DNA from: an uncultured Bacilli bacterium
Lineage (GTDB): Bacteria; Bacillota_I; Bacilli_A; RF39; UBA660
Direction: 5' to 3'
Assembly (NCBI GenBank): GCA_947627965.1
Contig: CANQYA010000028.1
Span: 1 to 9,974 of the forward strand
DNA: 9,974 nucleotides
Shown: positions 1 through 6,401 of the stretch, one piece after another
How the letters are laid out: the number at the start of each line of letters is the position of its first letter
How positions within the stretch are numbered: position 1 is the first letter of the stretch
The notes under the pieces: model-generated
The model's database searches: none
What the model was told of the DNA's origin: nothing
Seen by the model: only the letters and a program-made list of their open reading frames with translations
Made by a program: the position numbers and the translations under genes

Positions 1-1104
1 ACCATAAGTTATAATGAAGAAATAACAGAGGATCCAAGTATAAAAGAAAGTAATTTACAAGTAGATATAACTTATGTCCAAGATTTAGGACAAGTAATAA
101 TTCCTGAGAAATTAGTAAAACTATCCGATAAAATATTAGCAGATAACGAGGAACAAGCAGATACAAATGTAGATTTTTCTAAAACAAGTGAAGAAAGTAA
201 TGAGAAAGGATTATATTATACAAGTACCAATACCGAAGATAATAAGACAACATATTACTTTAGAGGAGCAGTAGATAATAATTATGTTTATTTTGCTGAA
301 TATTACTGGCGAATAATAAGAATAAATGAAGATGGAAGTATAAGATTAATTTATCAGGGAGAAACAGCTGATGCTACTGATACTAAAGCTCAAATAGGAG
401 AATATAAATTTAATCCCAAAGATGAAGATAATGCTTATGTTGGGTATATGTATGGTACACCTAACCCCAAAAAGTCAGTCTGGTCAAAAAGTTATGAAGA
501 AGCCCATGCGAATAAAGTGGATTCAGCCATAAAAGGGAGATTGGACAGTTGGTATGGGCAACATTTATTACAATATGCTTCATATATAGCTGATGCAGGT
601 TTCTGCAATGATAGGAGTTTAGCTAGCGGTTATGAAGACAAAGGTTTTGGAGATGAAACAACCAAATATGGAGCTTATGAAAGACTATATATTAATACTA
701 ATGAAATACCCGTACCACAGTTTGCATGTCCACAAAAAAATGATTTATTTACAGTAAACAATGAAAAAGGGAATAAAGCTTTAGAAGAATATTCAATTGG
801 TTTAATAACAGCAGACGAGGTAGCTTATGCTGGAGGAATATATTGGAAGGCGGTAGAACTTAATTATGAAAATAATATTTATTTGAATGCAGGTAGTTCC
901 TATTGGACAATGAGCCCATTTTCTGCCAGTTCCACTGGTCTATCATTTTTTTATTTAAGCTCGCGTGGAACGTTGTGGTCTGTGGGACCTCTTACTATTC
1001 TTGGAATTCGCCCAGTTATCAATCTTGCATCTACTGTTCAAGTAATTTCTACCCAAACTGGTACTATAGATAATCCTTATATAATAAGAACAAATGTTGA
1101 ATAA
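1..1104 (+). CDS. Surface/secreted protein with lectin-like C-terminal domain, 5' truncated
   Basis: The frame is open from base 1 to the TAA at 1102-1104, giving 367 visible residues; the true start lies outside the window, and the internal ATG at 448 (codon 150) is not a credible start. Recognisable blocks are YYWRIIRI (about 101-107), VGYMYG (about 147-152), GFCNDRS, a FACPQ block, GLITADEVAYAGG, YWTMSP (301-306) and GIRPVINL (335-342). From memory this block order is shared by a large paralogous family in gut Bacilli, usually anchored or secreted and often with a prepilin-like N-terminus, ending in a domain resembling DUF6273 or C-type-lectin/FGE-like folds. I infer an extracellular, perhaps binding, role; no catalytic residues are evident. 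Codons 307-334 are strikingly poor in A and richer in G+C than the rest of the gene (see findings). The gene ends at a terminator hairpin. Confidence 0.75.
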   Translation, partial: TISYNEEITEDPSIKESNLQVDITYVQDLGQVIIPEKLVKLSDKILADNEEQADTNVDFSKTSEESNEKGLYYTSTNTEDNKTTYYFRGAVDNNYVYFAEYYWRIIRINEDGSIRLIYQGETADATDTKAQIGEYKFNPKDEDNAYVGYMYGTPNPKKSVWSKSYEEAHANKVDSAIKGRLDSWYGQHLLQYASYIADAGFCNDRSLASGYEDKGFGDETTKYGAYERLYINTNEIPVPQFACPQKNDLFTVNNEKGNKALEEYSIGLITADEVAYAGGIYWKAVELNYENNIYLNAGSSYWTMSPFSASSTGLSFFYLSSRGTLWSVGPLTILGIRPVINLASTVQVISTQTGTIDNPYIIRTNVE

Positions 1105-1106
1105 TT

Positions 1107-1148
1107 AAAAGAACAATGTTATAAATAACTAATTTTGTTCTTTTTTCT
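1107..1148 (+). terminator. Rho-independent terminator after the surface protein gene
   Basis: A perfect 10-bp inverted repeat AAAAGAACAA (1107-1116) / TTGTTCTTTT (1135-1144) is followed by more T to 1146. The 18-nt loop contains a second small hairpin GTTA-TAAA-TAAC. It lies 2 nt after the stop codon. The A-rich left arm could also terminate weakly in the opposite direction. Confidence 0.8.
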
Positions 1149-1168
1149 GTTTATTAATATAAAAAATA

Positions 1169-1177
1169 TGTTATTAT
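1169..1177 (+). promoter_or_regulatory. Extended -10 promoter for the flippase gene
   Basis: TG at 1169-1170, one base, then TATTAT at 1172-1177 form an extended -10 element. No good -35 is present at the usual distance (TGTTTA at 1148-1153 is poor). The position gives a short leader before the start at 1199. Confidence 0.4.
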
Positions 1178-1198
1178 ATATATGAAAGATGTGATTAG

Positions 1199-2839
1199 AT
1201 GAAATTAAAAAAGAACTCTTTTTTACAAGGGGCTTTTGTAGCTTCAATGGGAATAGTATTAAGTAAGATATTAGGAATTATTTATGTAATTCCTTTTTAC
1301 TCTATTATTGGTGAACAGGGTGGAGCTTTGTATGGATATGCTTATAATATTTATTCTATATTTTTAAGTTTATCTACAGCTGGGTTTCCTCTTGCCGTTA
1401 GTAAGATTATTAGTGAATATAATGCTTTAGGTTATTATAAAGAAAAAGAACAAGCTTTTAAAATTGCTAAGAGATTACTTAGTATAATTGGTATAATTTG
1501 TTTTATTGTTTTATTTCTTTTCGCACCTCAAATATCTCGTTTAATTATTGGTGATATAAAGGGTGGTAATACACCTAGTGATATTGTTTTTGTTATTAGA
1601 GTTATTTCTTTTTCTATTTTAGTAGTACCTATATTAAGTGTTTATCGAGGATATTTACAAGGACATAAATATATAACACCTACTTCTATTAGTCAGGTTT
1701 TAGAACAATTAGTAAGGGTATTAATAATAATTATTGGTAGTTATTTGACTTTAAAAGTATTTGATTTAAGTCTTGCTACTGCTGTAGGTGTTGCTCTTTT
1801 TGGGGCGACTGCTGGTGCTATAGCTAGTTATTTATATTTAGTTAATAAAGTTATAAGACATCGTAAGGAACTTAATATTAATGCTTCTAAAGAACAACAA
1901 ATTAAAGTTACTAATAAAGAAATAGCCATAAAAATAATTTGTTATGCTTTTCCTTTTGTTTTTGGTGATGTTTTAAAATCTCTTTATAATTCCGTAGATA
2001 CTTTCCTTTTAATTAGAACTTTAGTAAATGGATTACACTTTGATATAACCTCTGCTGAAGCTATTATGAGTGCTATTTCGACATGGGGTAATAAGTTAAA
2101 TATGATTGTTATAGCTGTAGGAACTGGTTTTACAGTAAGTATAATTCCTAATATTACTCATAGTTTAGTAAAAAATGATTTTAAATCTATTAAAGAAAAG
2201 ATTAATAAAAGTTATAAAATTACTTTATTTATAACGATACCTATGGTAGTAGGACTTAGCTTATTAGCTAAACCTGTATGGAATGCTTTTTATGGATATA
2301 GTGAATATGGATCTAAAGTATTTAGTTTATCTATTTTTGTAGCATTAGTAACCGTTATTTTATCTTTATGTACTACTATTCTATTAACTTTAAAACAATA
2401 TAAAGTATTATTTATTAATTTAATTGTTGGTTTAGTACTTAATGCTGTATTAGATATTCCTTTAATTTATTTATTTAATTATTTAGGTTTACCTCCATAT
2501 TATGGTGCGATAACGGCAACTATTTTAGGTAATTTAGTATCAATTATTATTGTAATTATTTATTTATATAAGAAATATGATATTGATTTCTTTAAGTCTT
2601 ATAAGACTTTTATAAAAATCTTTTTTGCTCTTGCTGTTATGATAGGTACTGTTCTTTTATTAAAAATTATTATACCTTTCCCTCTTAGTAGAGTAGGATC
2701 GGCTTTAATAGTATTGCTTTATAGTGTAATAGGGGCTTTAGTATATTTATTTATTACTTATAAAACGAATGCTGTTAATGAAATATTTGAGAAAGATATG
2801 TGGAAATTTATTAAGGGAAAATTATCAATAAAAAAATAG
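1199..2839 (+). CDS. MOP-superfamily flippase, YtgP/MurJ-like (putative lipid II flippase)
   Basis: The 546-residue protein is almost entirely hydrophobic, with about 14 predicted membrane segments. Its N-terminus (FLQGAFVASMGIVLSKILGI) and the following GGALYGYAYNIYSIFLSLSTAG region are typical of Polysacc_synt/MVF proteins such as B. subtilis YtgP (MurJ) and SpoVB. Charged loops with Arg and Lys, such as KVIRHRKELN, lie between the halves. Length equals that of YtgP (about 544). The family moves undecaprenyl-linked sugars, for YtgP lipid II, across the membrane. The YtgP-like choice over SpoVB or a capsule flippase rests on its place next to trmB in a gene order resembling B. subtilis, so it is an inference. 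An SD-like AAAGATGTGA (1185-1194) precedes ATG. The TAG stop (2837-2839) lies inside the stem of the terminator serving the convergent gene. Confidence 0.85.
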   Translation: MKLKKNSFLQGAFVASMGIVLSKILGIIYVIPFYSIIGEQGGALYGYAYNIYSIFLSLSTAGFPLAVSKIISEYNALGYYKEKEQAFKIAKRLLSIIGIICFIVLFLFAPQISRLIIGDIKGGNTPSDIVFVIRVISFSILVVPILSVYRGYLQGHKYITPTSISQVLEQLVRVLIIIIGSYLTLKVFDLSLATAVGVALFGATAGAIASYLYLVNKVIRHRKELNINASKEQQIKVTNKEIAIKIICYAFPFVFGDVLKSLYNSVDTFLLIRTLVNGLHFDITSAEAIMSAISTWGNKLNMIVIAVGTGFTVSIIPNITHSLVKNDFKSIKEKINKSYKITLFITIPMVVGLSLLAKPVWNAFYGYSEYGSKVFSLSIFVALVTVILSLCTTILLTLKQYKVLFINLIVGLVLNAVLDIPLIYLFNYLGLPPYYGAITATILGNLVSIIIVIIYLYKKYDIDFFKSYKTFIKIFFALAVMIGTVLLLKIIIPFPLSRVGSALIVLLYSVIGALVYLFITYKTNAVNEIFEKDMWKFIKGKLSIKK

Positions 2840-2857
2840 TTCGGGTTGAACTATTTA
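2830..2857 (-). terminator. Terminator of the minus-strand coiled-coil gene, overlapping the flippase stop
   Basis: Inverted repeat AAATAGTTC (2834-2842) / GAACTATTT (2848-2856) with a 5-nt loop. Read on the minus strand, the stem is followed by a run of T from the A-tract at 2829-2836. On the plus strand the tail (TTTATATAAT) is weaker but could still stop flippase transcripts, so it may act both ways. The flippase TAG and the minus gene TAA (2855-2857) both fall in the arms. Confidence 0.7.
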
Positions 2858-3109
2858 TATAATATAGTTATCTTGGTTATAGGAACTAGAAAAATCAGGG
2901 TTAGTATTAGTACTGTAAGGGGTTGCCATATTACCACTATATTCTAATTGTCTAACTCTACGTTCTAATCTATTTATTTGTCGCTCTAAGTTATTTAATT
3001 GATTATTAATACTTCTTATTTGAGGTGCACAAGAACATTGTTGATTAGGGTTAGGCATAAATCCTCCTTGATTACCTGGGAAAAAACCGTATGGATTTTG
3101 ATTATTCAT
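2855..3109 (-). CDS. Small Asn/Gln/Pro-rich coiled-coil protein, function unknown
   Basis: 84 residues. The N-terminal part (1-29) is rich in Asn, Gln, Pro, Gly and Phe and carries a Cys-Ser-Cys at 25-27. Residues about 31-57 form an amphipathic helix with leucine/isoleucine heptads alternating with Arg and Glu (LERQINRLERRVRQLE), a likely coiled coil. The tail is Ser/Asn/Tyr-rich. There is no signal peptide or membrane segment. The composition recalls small spore-coat or self-assembling proteins of Firmicutes, but I do not recognise the family and spore formation is not shown here. A clear AAAGGAG (complement of 3119-3125) sits 9 nt before ATG, and the gene has its own promoter and terminator, so it is a real monocistronic gene. 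Confidence 0.75.
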   Translation of the reverse strand: MNNQNPYGFFPGNQGGFMPNPNQQCSCAPQIRSINNQLNNLERQINRLERRVRQLEYSGNMATPYSTNTNPDFSSSYNQDNYII

Positions 3110-3136
3110 AATTAAATTCTCCTTTGCTTTCGTATT

Positions 3137-3166
3137 ATTATATGCATAAAAATAAATAGATGTTAT
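3137..3166 (-). promoter_or_regulatory. Sigma-A-type promoter for the small coiled-coil gene
   Basis: On the minus strand: -35 ATAACA (complement of 3161-3166, 4/6), an 18-nt spacer, then consensus -10 TATAAT (complement of 3137-3142). The predicted start is about 20 nt before the gene's ATG. The -35 overlaps the -10 of the divergent trmB promoter. Confidence 0.5.
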
Positions 3167-3169
3167 AAT
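3161..3169 (+). promoter_or_regulatory. Extended -10 promoter for trmB
   Basis: A perfect extended -10 (TG, one base, TATAAT at 3164-3169) predicts a transcript starting near 3175-3177. No convincing -35 is visible. That start coincides with the first possible ATG (3175), which argues for the downstream GTG at 3187 as the translation start, with a leader of about 12 nt. Confidence 0.55.
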
Positions 3170-3186
3170 TATTAATGGTGGTTTAT

Positions 3187-3813
3187 GTGAGACTTAGAAA
3201 TGTAAAAAATAAAGAGAGTATTCTTGCTAATTGTCCTATTTTAATAACTGATCCTAAAAGTAAAAAGGGTTTATGGCAAGAAGAATTTGGTAATAATAAT
3301 CCTACTTATATTGAAATGGGTATGGGTAAAGGGGATTTTATTATTCAGAATGCTTTAACTTATCCTCATATTAATTTTATTGGTATTGAAAAGTATGATA
3401 GTGTTTTAGCTAAAGCTATTGGTAAAGTGGAATATTCTATACCTAATTTAAGATTTGTAAGAATGGATGCTTTGGGTATCGAAGATGTTTTTAATCATGA
3501 AATTGAAAGAATTTATCTTAATTTTTCTGATCCGTGGCCAAAAGAAAGACATGCTCGAAGAAGACTATCAAGTGAGGAATTTCTAGAAAAGTATGAGAAT
3601 ATTTTTAAAAATACTAAAGAGATACATCAAAAGACAGATAATAGAAATTTATTTGAGTTTTCAATAATTAATTATGTCAATAAAGGATATAAAATTATAG
3701 ATATTTCTTTAGATTTACATCATAGCGATAGAAACGATATTATAATGAGTGAATACGAAAAAAAGTTTGTAAAAAAGAATAATATTATTTATTATATTGT
3801 CGTAAAAAAGTAG
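3187..3813 (+). CDS. trmB: tRNA (guanine-N7-)-methyltransferase
   Basis: 208 residues from GTG 3187. The enzyme transfers methyl from S-adenosylmethionine to N7 of G46 in tRNA variable loops. Class I methyltransferase signatures are visible: EMGMGKGDFI (43-52, SAM-binding loop), IGIEKYDSV (65-73), LNFSDPWPKERHARRRL (111-127, the TrmB hallmark) and KTDNRNLFEFS (149-159). Length is normal for Firmicute TrmB. The second Gly of the usual GCGKG loop context is preceded by Met, a mild change. The frame could start at ATG 3175 (4 residues longer). I prefer GTG because TrmB proteins usually begin MR-x-R, GGTGG (3177-3181) can serve as the SD 5 nt upstream, and 3175 coincides with the predicted transcript start. 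No terminator is evident before the next promoter. Confidence 0.93.
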   Translation: MRLRNVKNKESILANCPILITDPKSKKGLWQEEFGNNNPTYIEMGMGKGDFIIQNALTYPHINFIGIEKYDSVLAKAIGKVEYSIPNLRFVRMDALGIEDVFNHEIERIYLNFSDPWPKERHARRRLSSEEFLEKYENIFKNTKEIHQKTDNRNLFEFSIINYVNKGYKIIDISLDLHHSDRNDIIMSEYEKKFVKKNNIIYYIVVKK

Positions 3814-3863
3814 TGCCAATTTATAAAAAAAGTGATAAAATTGTATTAAACAAGATAAATATT

Positions 3864-3872
3864 TGTTATAAT
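3864..3872 (+). promoter_or_regulatory. Extended -10 promoter for the envelope operon
   Basis: TG at 3864-3865, one base, then perfect TATAAT (3867-3872). TTGTAT (3841-3846) is the nearest -35-like hexamer but its spacer is 20 nt, so the extended -10 likely carries recognition. It is placed to drive the lipoprotein gene and the three genes after it. Confidence 0.5.
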
Positions 3873-3892
3873 GATTATACAGTAGGTGGGTT

Positions 3893-4468
3893 ATGAAAAA
3901 AATTATACTTTTCTTATGCATAGTTTTATTGACTGGATGTACCGTAAAAAAAGTTAATTACGATAATATAGATAGTCTACTAAAAGATTCCTTAACCCAA
4001 GAAATGAGTTTATCTAATTCTTATTTTGAAGGATATAAATATTATGTTCCAAGAGGGTTAAGACTTGTTAGTAAAAAAGAATATAATGCTAGTTTTGTAA
4101 GTGGCAATACTAAGTATTATCTATATGTTGATATTATTGCTTACTATAATAAGGTCGATATAGACTTTACTAAAAGCAATAATTATTATTCAAAAGAGTT
4201 AAATTATAATAATAAAAAAGGTTATATTGAAATAACTGAGAATACCGATAATTATTTCTTAGAAATTATGTTTAATTATGCTAAAATCGAAGCAATAGTC
4301 GATAAAGACGAATTAAATGAGGCAGTTATGAATGCTTGTAATATATTGTCATCTATTCAATATAATGATAAAGTTATTGAAACTCTTGTTGGTGACAATG
4401 CACTAAATTATCAAGAAACATTATTTGATAACTTTGGACCTCATGGTAATAATGATAATTATTTATAA
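3893..4468 (+). CDS. Lipoprotein of unknown function
   Basis: 191 residues with a lipoprotein signal peptide: two Lys after Met, a hydrophobic stretch (IILFLCIVLL), then the lipobox Leu-Thr-Gly-Cys with the lipidated Cys at 16. The mature protein is soluble, with many Tyr, Asn and Lys and alternating hydrophobic strands. No enzymatic motif is visible. It should sit on the outer face of the cytoplasmic membrane. An AGGTGG-type SD (3884-3889) lies close to ATG. The next gene follows after 29 nt with no promoter or terminator, so they are probably co-transcribed. I do not recognise the family. Confidence 0.8.
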   Translation: MKKIILFLCIVLLTGCTVKKVNYDNIDSLLKDSLTQEMSLSNSYFEGYKYYVPRGLRLVSKKEYNASFVSGNTKYYLYVDIIAYYNKVDIDFTKSNNYYSKELNYNNKKGYIEITENTDNYFLEIMFNYAKIEAIVDKDELNEAVMNACNILSSIQYNDKVIETLVGDNALNYQETLFDNFGPHGNNDNYL

Positions 4469-4497
4469 TAACTGGCAATAGATAGGAGAGTGTTTTA

Positions 4498-5424
4498 ATG
4501 GGTATATTTGACAAAATAAAAAACATCTTTTTTGAAGAAGAATATGTGGAAGTAGAAGAACCTAGTAATAAAAAAGTAGTAAAACAAGAAAAAGTAACGG
4601 TAGCTAAGAAGTTAGATTTACCAGAAATAAAGAAAGAAAAAGTTATTGAAGAGGAAGAACCCAAAGAGGAAGTTATCGAGCCGGTAGTAGAGGAAGAACC
4701 AAAGGAAGAAGAACCTAAATTTAAGTTCCCAATGGTTTTTGAAGAAGACGATTTTAAAGAAGAACCATTTGTTGAAAAATATCAAGAACCGGAAGAAGAA
4801 AAAGTTGTTGAGAAAAAAGTTGAAGAAGTAAGAGAAGTAAGGTATCATTACAACGATAATACTGTTCAACCATATGAGCCTAGGGAAGAAAGAAAAGAAA
4901 AACCAGTATTTAGACCTACACCTATCATTTCACCTATATATGGAATATTAGATAAGAATTATCGAAAAGAAGAAATTGTTACTAAAAAGCCAGTAGTATT
5001 ATCGACAGGATCTAATCGAAAAGTTGATTTTGATAGCGTAAGACAGAAAGCCTATGGTGATTTAGCCAGTGATATAACTTCTTCTATGTTTGACGATAAA
5101 GAAAAAGGAAAAAATAATGAGGAAGAAATAAATACTAAAGATAATAGTGTTGTCGATGAAGAAGATACTTTTTATGATTTAAATGTTAATTCTCCAGCTG
5201 TTAATAGAGTAACTGTTGGTGATGCCGAAGAATACTTTAATGATTTAGGGTTAGAATATAACGTTGATTATAAAGATGCTAGTACTGATAAGAAAGTAGG
5301 GAAAAAGTCATTAAAAGACGAAGAAAAAGAAGAAACAAAAGAAGAAGAAACTAGTGATGTAGCAACTGATAATAATTTATTTGATTTATTGGAATCAATG
5401 TACGAGGATAAAGAGGAGGAATAA
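4498..5424 (+). CDS. Acidic, Glu/Lys-rich low-complexity protein with SPIYG motif, function unknown
   Basis: 308 residues, strongly acidic. The N-terminus MGIFDKIKNIFFEEE is a short amphipathic helix that could touch the membrane. Residues about 20-130 are Glu/Lys/Val/Pro low complexity with an imperfect repeat of EEEPKEE. The most conserved-looking part is RPTPIISPIYGILDKNY (139-155), followed by VDFDSVRQKAYGDL (176-189). The C-terminus is acidic again, with FDLLESMYEDKEEE. From memory a similar SPIYG segment occurs in the disordered N-terminus of the SftA/YtpS DNA translocase, encoded just before ytxG in B. subtilis; no translocase motor domain is present here. It could be a division or chromosome-associated linker protein, but that is a guess. 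AGGAG (4484-4488) precedes ATG by 9 nt. Confidence 0.75.
   Translation: MGIFDKIKNIFFEEEYVEVEEPSNKKVVKQEKVTVAKKLDLPEIKKEKVIEEEEPKEEVIEPVVEEEPKEEEPKFKFPMVFEEDDFKEEPFVEKYQEPEEEKVVEKKVEEVREVRYHYNDNTVQPYEPREERKEKPVFRPTPIISPIYGILDKNYRKEEIVTKKPVVLSTGSNRKVDFDSVRQKAYGDLASDITSSMFDDKEKGKNNEEEINTKDNSVVDEEDTFYDLNVNSPAVNRVTVGDAEEYFNDLGLEYNVDYKDASTDKKVGKKSLKDEEKEETKEEETSDVATDNNLFDLLESMYEDKEEE
4651..4711 (+). repeat. Imperfect direct repeat inside the acidic protein gene
   Basis: Two similar 22-nt blocks, at 4651-4672 and 4690-4711, share GAGGAAGAACC and encode EEEPKEE-type units. This is a low-complexity coding repeat that may vary by slippage or recombination. Confidence 0.5.
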
Positions 5425-5429
5425 AATAT

Positions 5430-5732
5430 ATGGAAACGTTAGGAACTGTTTTACCGATATTATTATATATATTGGGTGCTGTTTTACTAATTGCCCTAAT
5501 AATATTAGTTATTAAACTAATTCAAACAGTTGAAAGAACTAATGCAATATTAGATAATGTCGAAGAAAAAGTAAATTCTTTAAATAGTTTATTTAATGTA
5601 ATTGATAGTTTTTCTAGTACAATGTCTAATATAAGTTCACATGTTGTTGAAAGTGTTACCAATATGATTTCTTCATTAATACATAGAAGAAAGAAAAAGA
5701 AAGAAGATAAGGAGATTGAAGATTATGAGTAA
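5430..5732 (+). CDS. DUF948 (YtxG-like) membrane protein
   Basis: 100 residues: one N-terminal transmembrane helix (about 8-31, LLYILGAVLLIALIILVIKL), then a helical, probably coiled-coil segment (about 34-80) with hydrophobic heptads, and a very basic tail RRKKKKEDKE. This layout is that of DUF948 proteins such as B. subtilis YtxG. Family function is not established; in B. subtilis the ytxGH genes are linked to general stress or stationary phase. The start lies 5 nt after the upstream stop, with AGGAGG (5414-5419) inside the upstream gene's end, and its own end overlaps the next gene by 8 nt: tight translational coupling. The pairing with a YtxH protein directly downstream strengthens the assignment. 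Confidence 0.8.
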   Translation: METLGTVLPILLYILGAVLLIALIILVIKLIQTVERTNAILDNVEEKVNSLNSLFNVIDSFSSTMSNISSHVVESVTNMISSLIHRRKKKKEDKEIEDYE

Positions 5733-6153
5733 AGAAAAAAGTAAAAAAAGAGGTATTGGGAAATTCTTAGCAGGAGCAGCAGTTGGTGCTGGATTAGGAA
5801 TTTTATTCGCACCTAAAAAGGGTAGTGAAACAAGAAAAGATTTAAAAAATAAACTTGACGAACTTACAGCTAAAGTAAAAGGAATTGACGTTAGAGAAGT
5901 AAAAGAGTCTATCGAGGAAAAAATAGAAGAAATAAAAGCTGAGTTAGCTGATCTTGATAAAGAAAAAGTATTAAAAATTGCTAAAGAAAAAGCTAATAGT
6001 TTAAAAGAAAAAACACAAGAATTAGTTGAGTTAGCTGTAGAAAAAGGTACTCCTGTTTTACAAAAAGCTACTGAAGAAGTAAGAGAAAAGACCATTGCAG
6101 TTATTAAAGAAATATTAAATAAATTAGAAAAACAAGATAAAAAAGTTGCATAA
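5725..6153 (+). CDS. YtxH-domain protein
   Basis: 142 residues from ATG 5725. The N-terminus carries the YtxH (PF12732) signature: KFLAGAAVGAGLGILFAPKK (13-32) followed by GSETRKDL, a glycine-rich hydrophobic hairpin or membrane-associating segment ending in Ala-Pro-Lys. The rest (about 38-142) is a Lys/Glu-rich helix, probably an extended coiled coil. A TTG at 5716 in the same frame is rejected because the SD AAGGAG (5709-5714) is 10 nt from ATG 5725 but only 1 nt from TTG. ATG overlaps the end of the DUF948 gene by 8 nt. YtxH proteins are small envelope-associated or stress-related proteins of unclear biochemical role. Confidence 0.85.
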   Translation: MSKEKSKKRGIGKFLAGAAVGAGLGILFAPKKGSETRKDLKNKLDELTAKVKGIDVREVKESIEEKIEEIKAELADLDKEKVLKIAKEKANSLKEKTQELVELAVEKGTPVLQKATEEVREKTIAVIKEILNKLEKQDKKVA

Positions 6154-6174
6154 ATATTAGTTATATGCTAGACT
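6146..6174 (+). promoter_or_regulatory. Promoter of the tyrS T-box transcript
   Basis: TTGCAT (6146-6151), a 17-nt spacer, then TAGACT (6169-6174) preceded by TG one base upstream (extended -10). It overlaps the last codons of the YtxH gene. The predicted start, near 6181, fits exactly the beginning of T-box Stem I. The hexamers are only moderate matches. No terminator separates it from the upstream operon, so read-through is also possible. Confidence 0.45.
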
Positions 6175-6180
6175 AAAGAG

Positions 6181-6385
6181 CAAATGACGAAGAAGAATGA
6201 AAGTAGTTGTTATAGAGAATAGAGAGTTACTGTTTGGTGAAAAGTAATAATTGACAACGAATTACACATTTGGAGTTATATCGTATACTCGCGTTAAGAG
6301 TTTAAGTGCATAATAATACTATTATGAAATAAGGTGGTACCACGTTAAATAGCGTCCTTAGTTTATAATAGTATTTTATTTTTTA
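6181..6385 (+). promoter_or_regulatory. T-box riboswitch for tRNA-Tyr (tyrS leader)
   Basis: The leader senses uncharged tRNA-Tyr. Stem I: base ACGA/TCGT (6187-6190/6281-6284), middle GTTGT/ACAAC (6206-6210/6254-6258), AGAGA bulge (6221-6225), apical GTTAC/GTAAT (6226-6230/6244-6248) closing a loop with GGTGA. The specifier codon is TAC (Tyr) at 6263-6265, in the expected place before TTTGGAGT. Stem III is ACTC/GAGT (6287-6290/6298-6301). The T-box AAGGTGGTACCACG (6331-6344) contains TGGT, whose final base pairs with the A discriminator expected for tRNA-Tyr, and it pairs with CGTCCTT (6353-6359) to make the antiterminator. The downstream part is atypical: no separate terminator uses CGTCC, whereas TCCTTA (6355-6360) is complementary to TAAGGA of the ribosome binding site (see findings). 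Confidence 0.92.
6315..6384 (+). terminator. Long A/U-rich helix with U-tract enclosing the T-box antiterminator
   Basis: AATACTATTAT (6315-6325) pairs perfectly with ATAATAGTATT (6365-6375), followed by TTATTTTTT. The helix continues inward through AAA/TTT and T/A into the antiterminator stem, so it is nested with it rather than alternative to it. It could terminate when formed, but it does not have the usual mutually exclusive geometry. Confidence 0.4.
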
Positions 6386-6401
6386 TAAGGAGGAGGTTTA
6401 T

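Noticed and set aside
448..450. ATG at 448 as start of the first gene
   Set aside because: The frame is open to base 1 and the upstream codons carry conserved family blocks such as YYWRIIRI, so the gene is simply cut by the window.
3715..3921. Minus-strand open frame of 68 codons
   Set aside because: It lies across the end of trmB and the promoter of the lipoprotein gene, has no ribosome binding site, and has a Tyr/Phe/Ile/Asn-rich product typical of antisense to AT-rich sequence.
4374..4869. Two minus-strand open frames opposite the lipoprotein end and the acidic protein gene
   Set aside because: The Phe/Leu-rich product of the second is the antisense of Glu/Lys codons; both overlap a better-supported operon and lack expression signals.
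5716..5724. TTG at 5716 as start of the YtxH gene
   Set aside because: The SD AAGGAG would be only 1 nt away; ATG at 5725 has a 10-nt spacing.
5676..6095. Minus-strand open frame of 139 codons
   Set aside because: It is antisense to the YtxH gene, with Ser/Phe/Leu-rich product, while the plus strand has a recognisable domain, SD and operon spacing.
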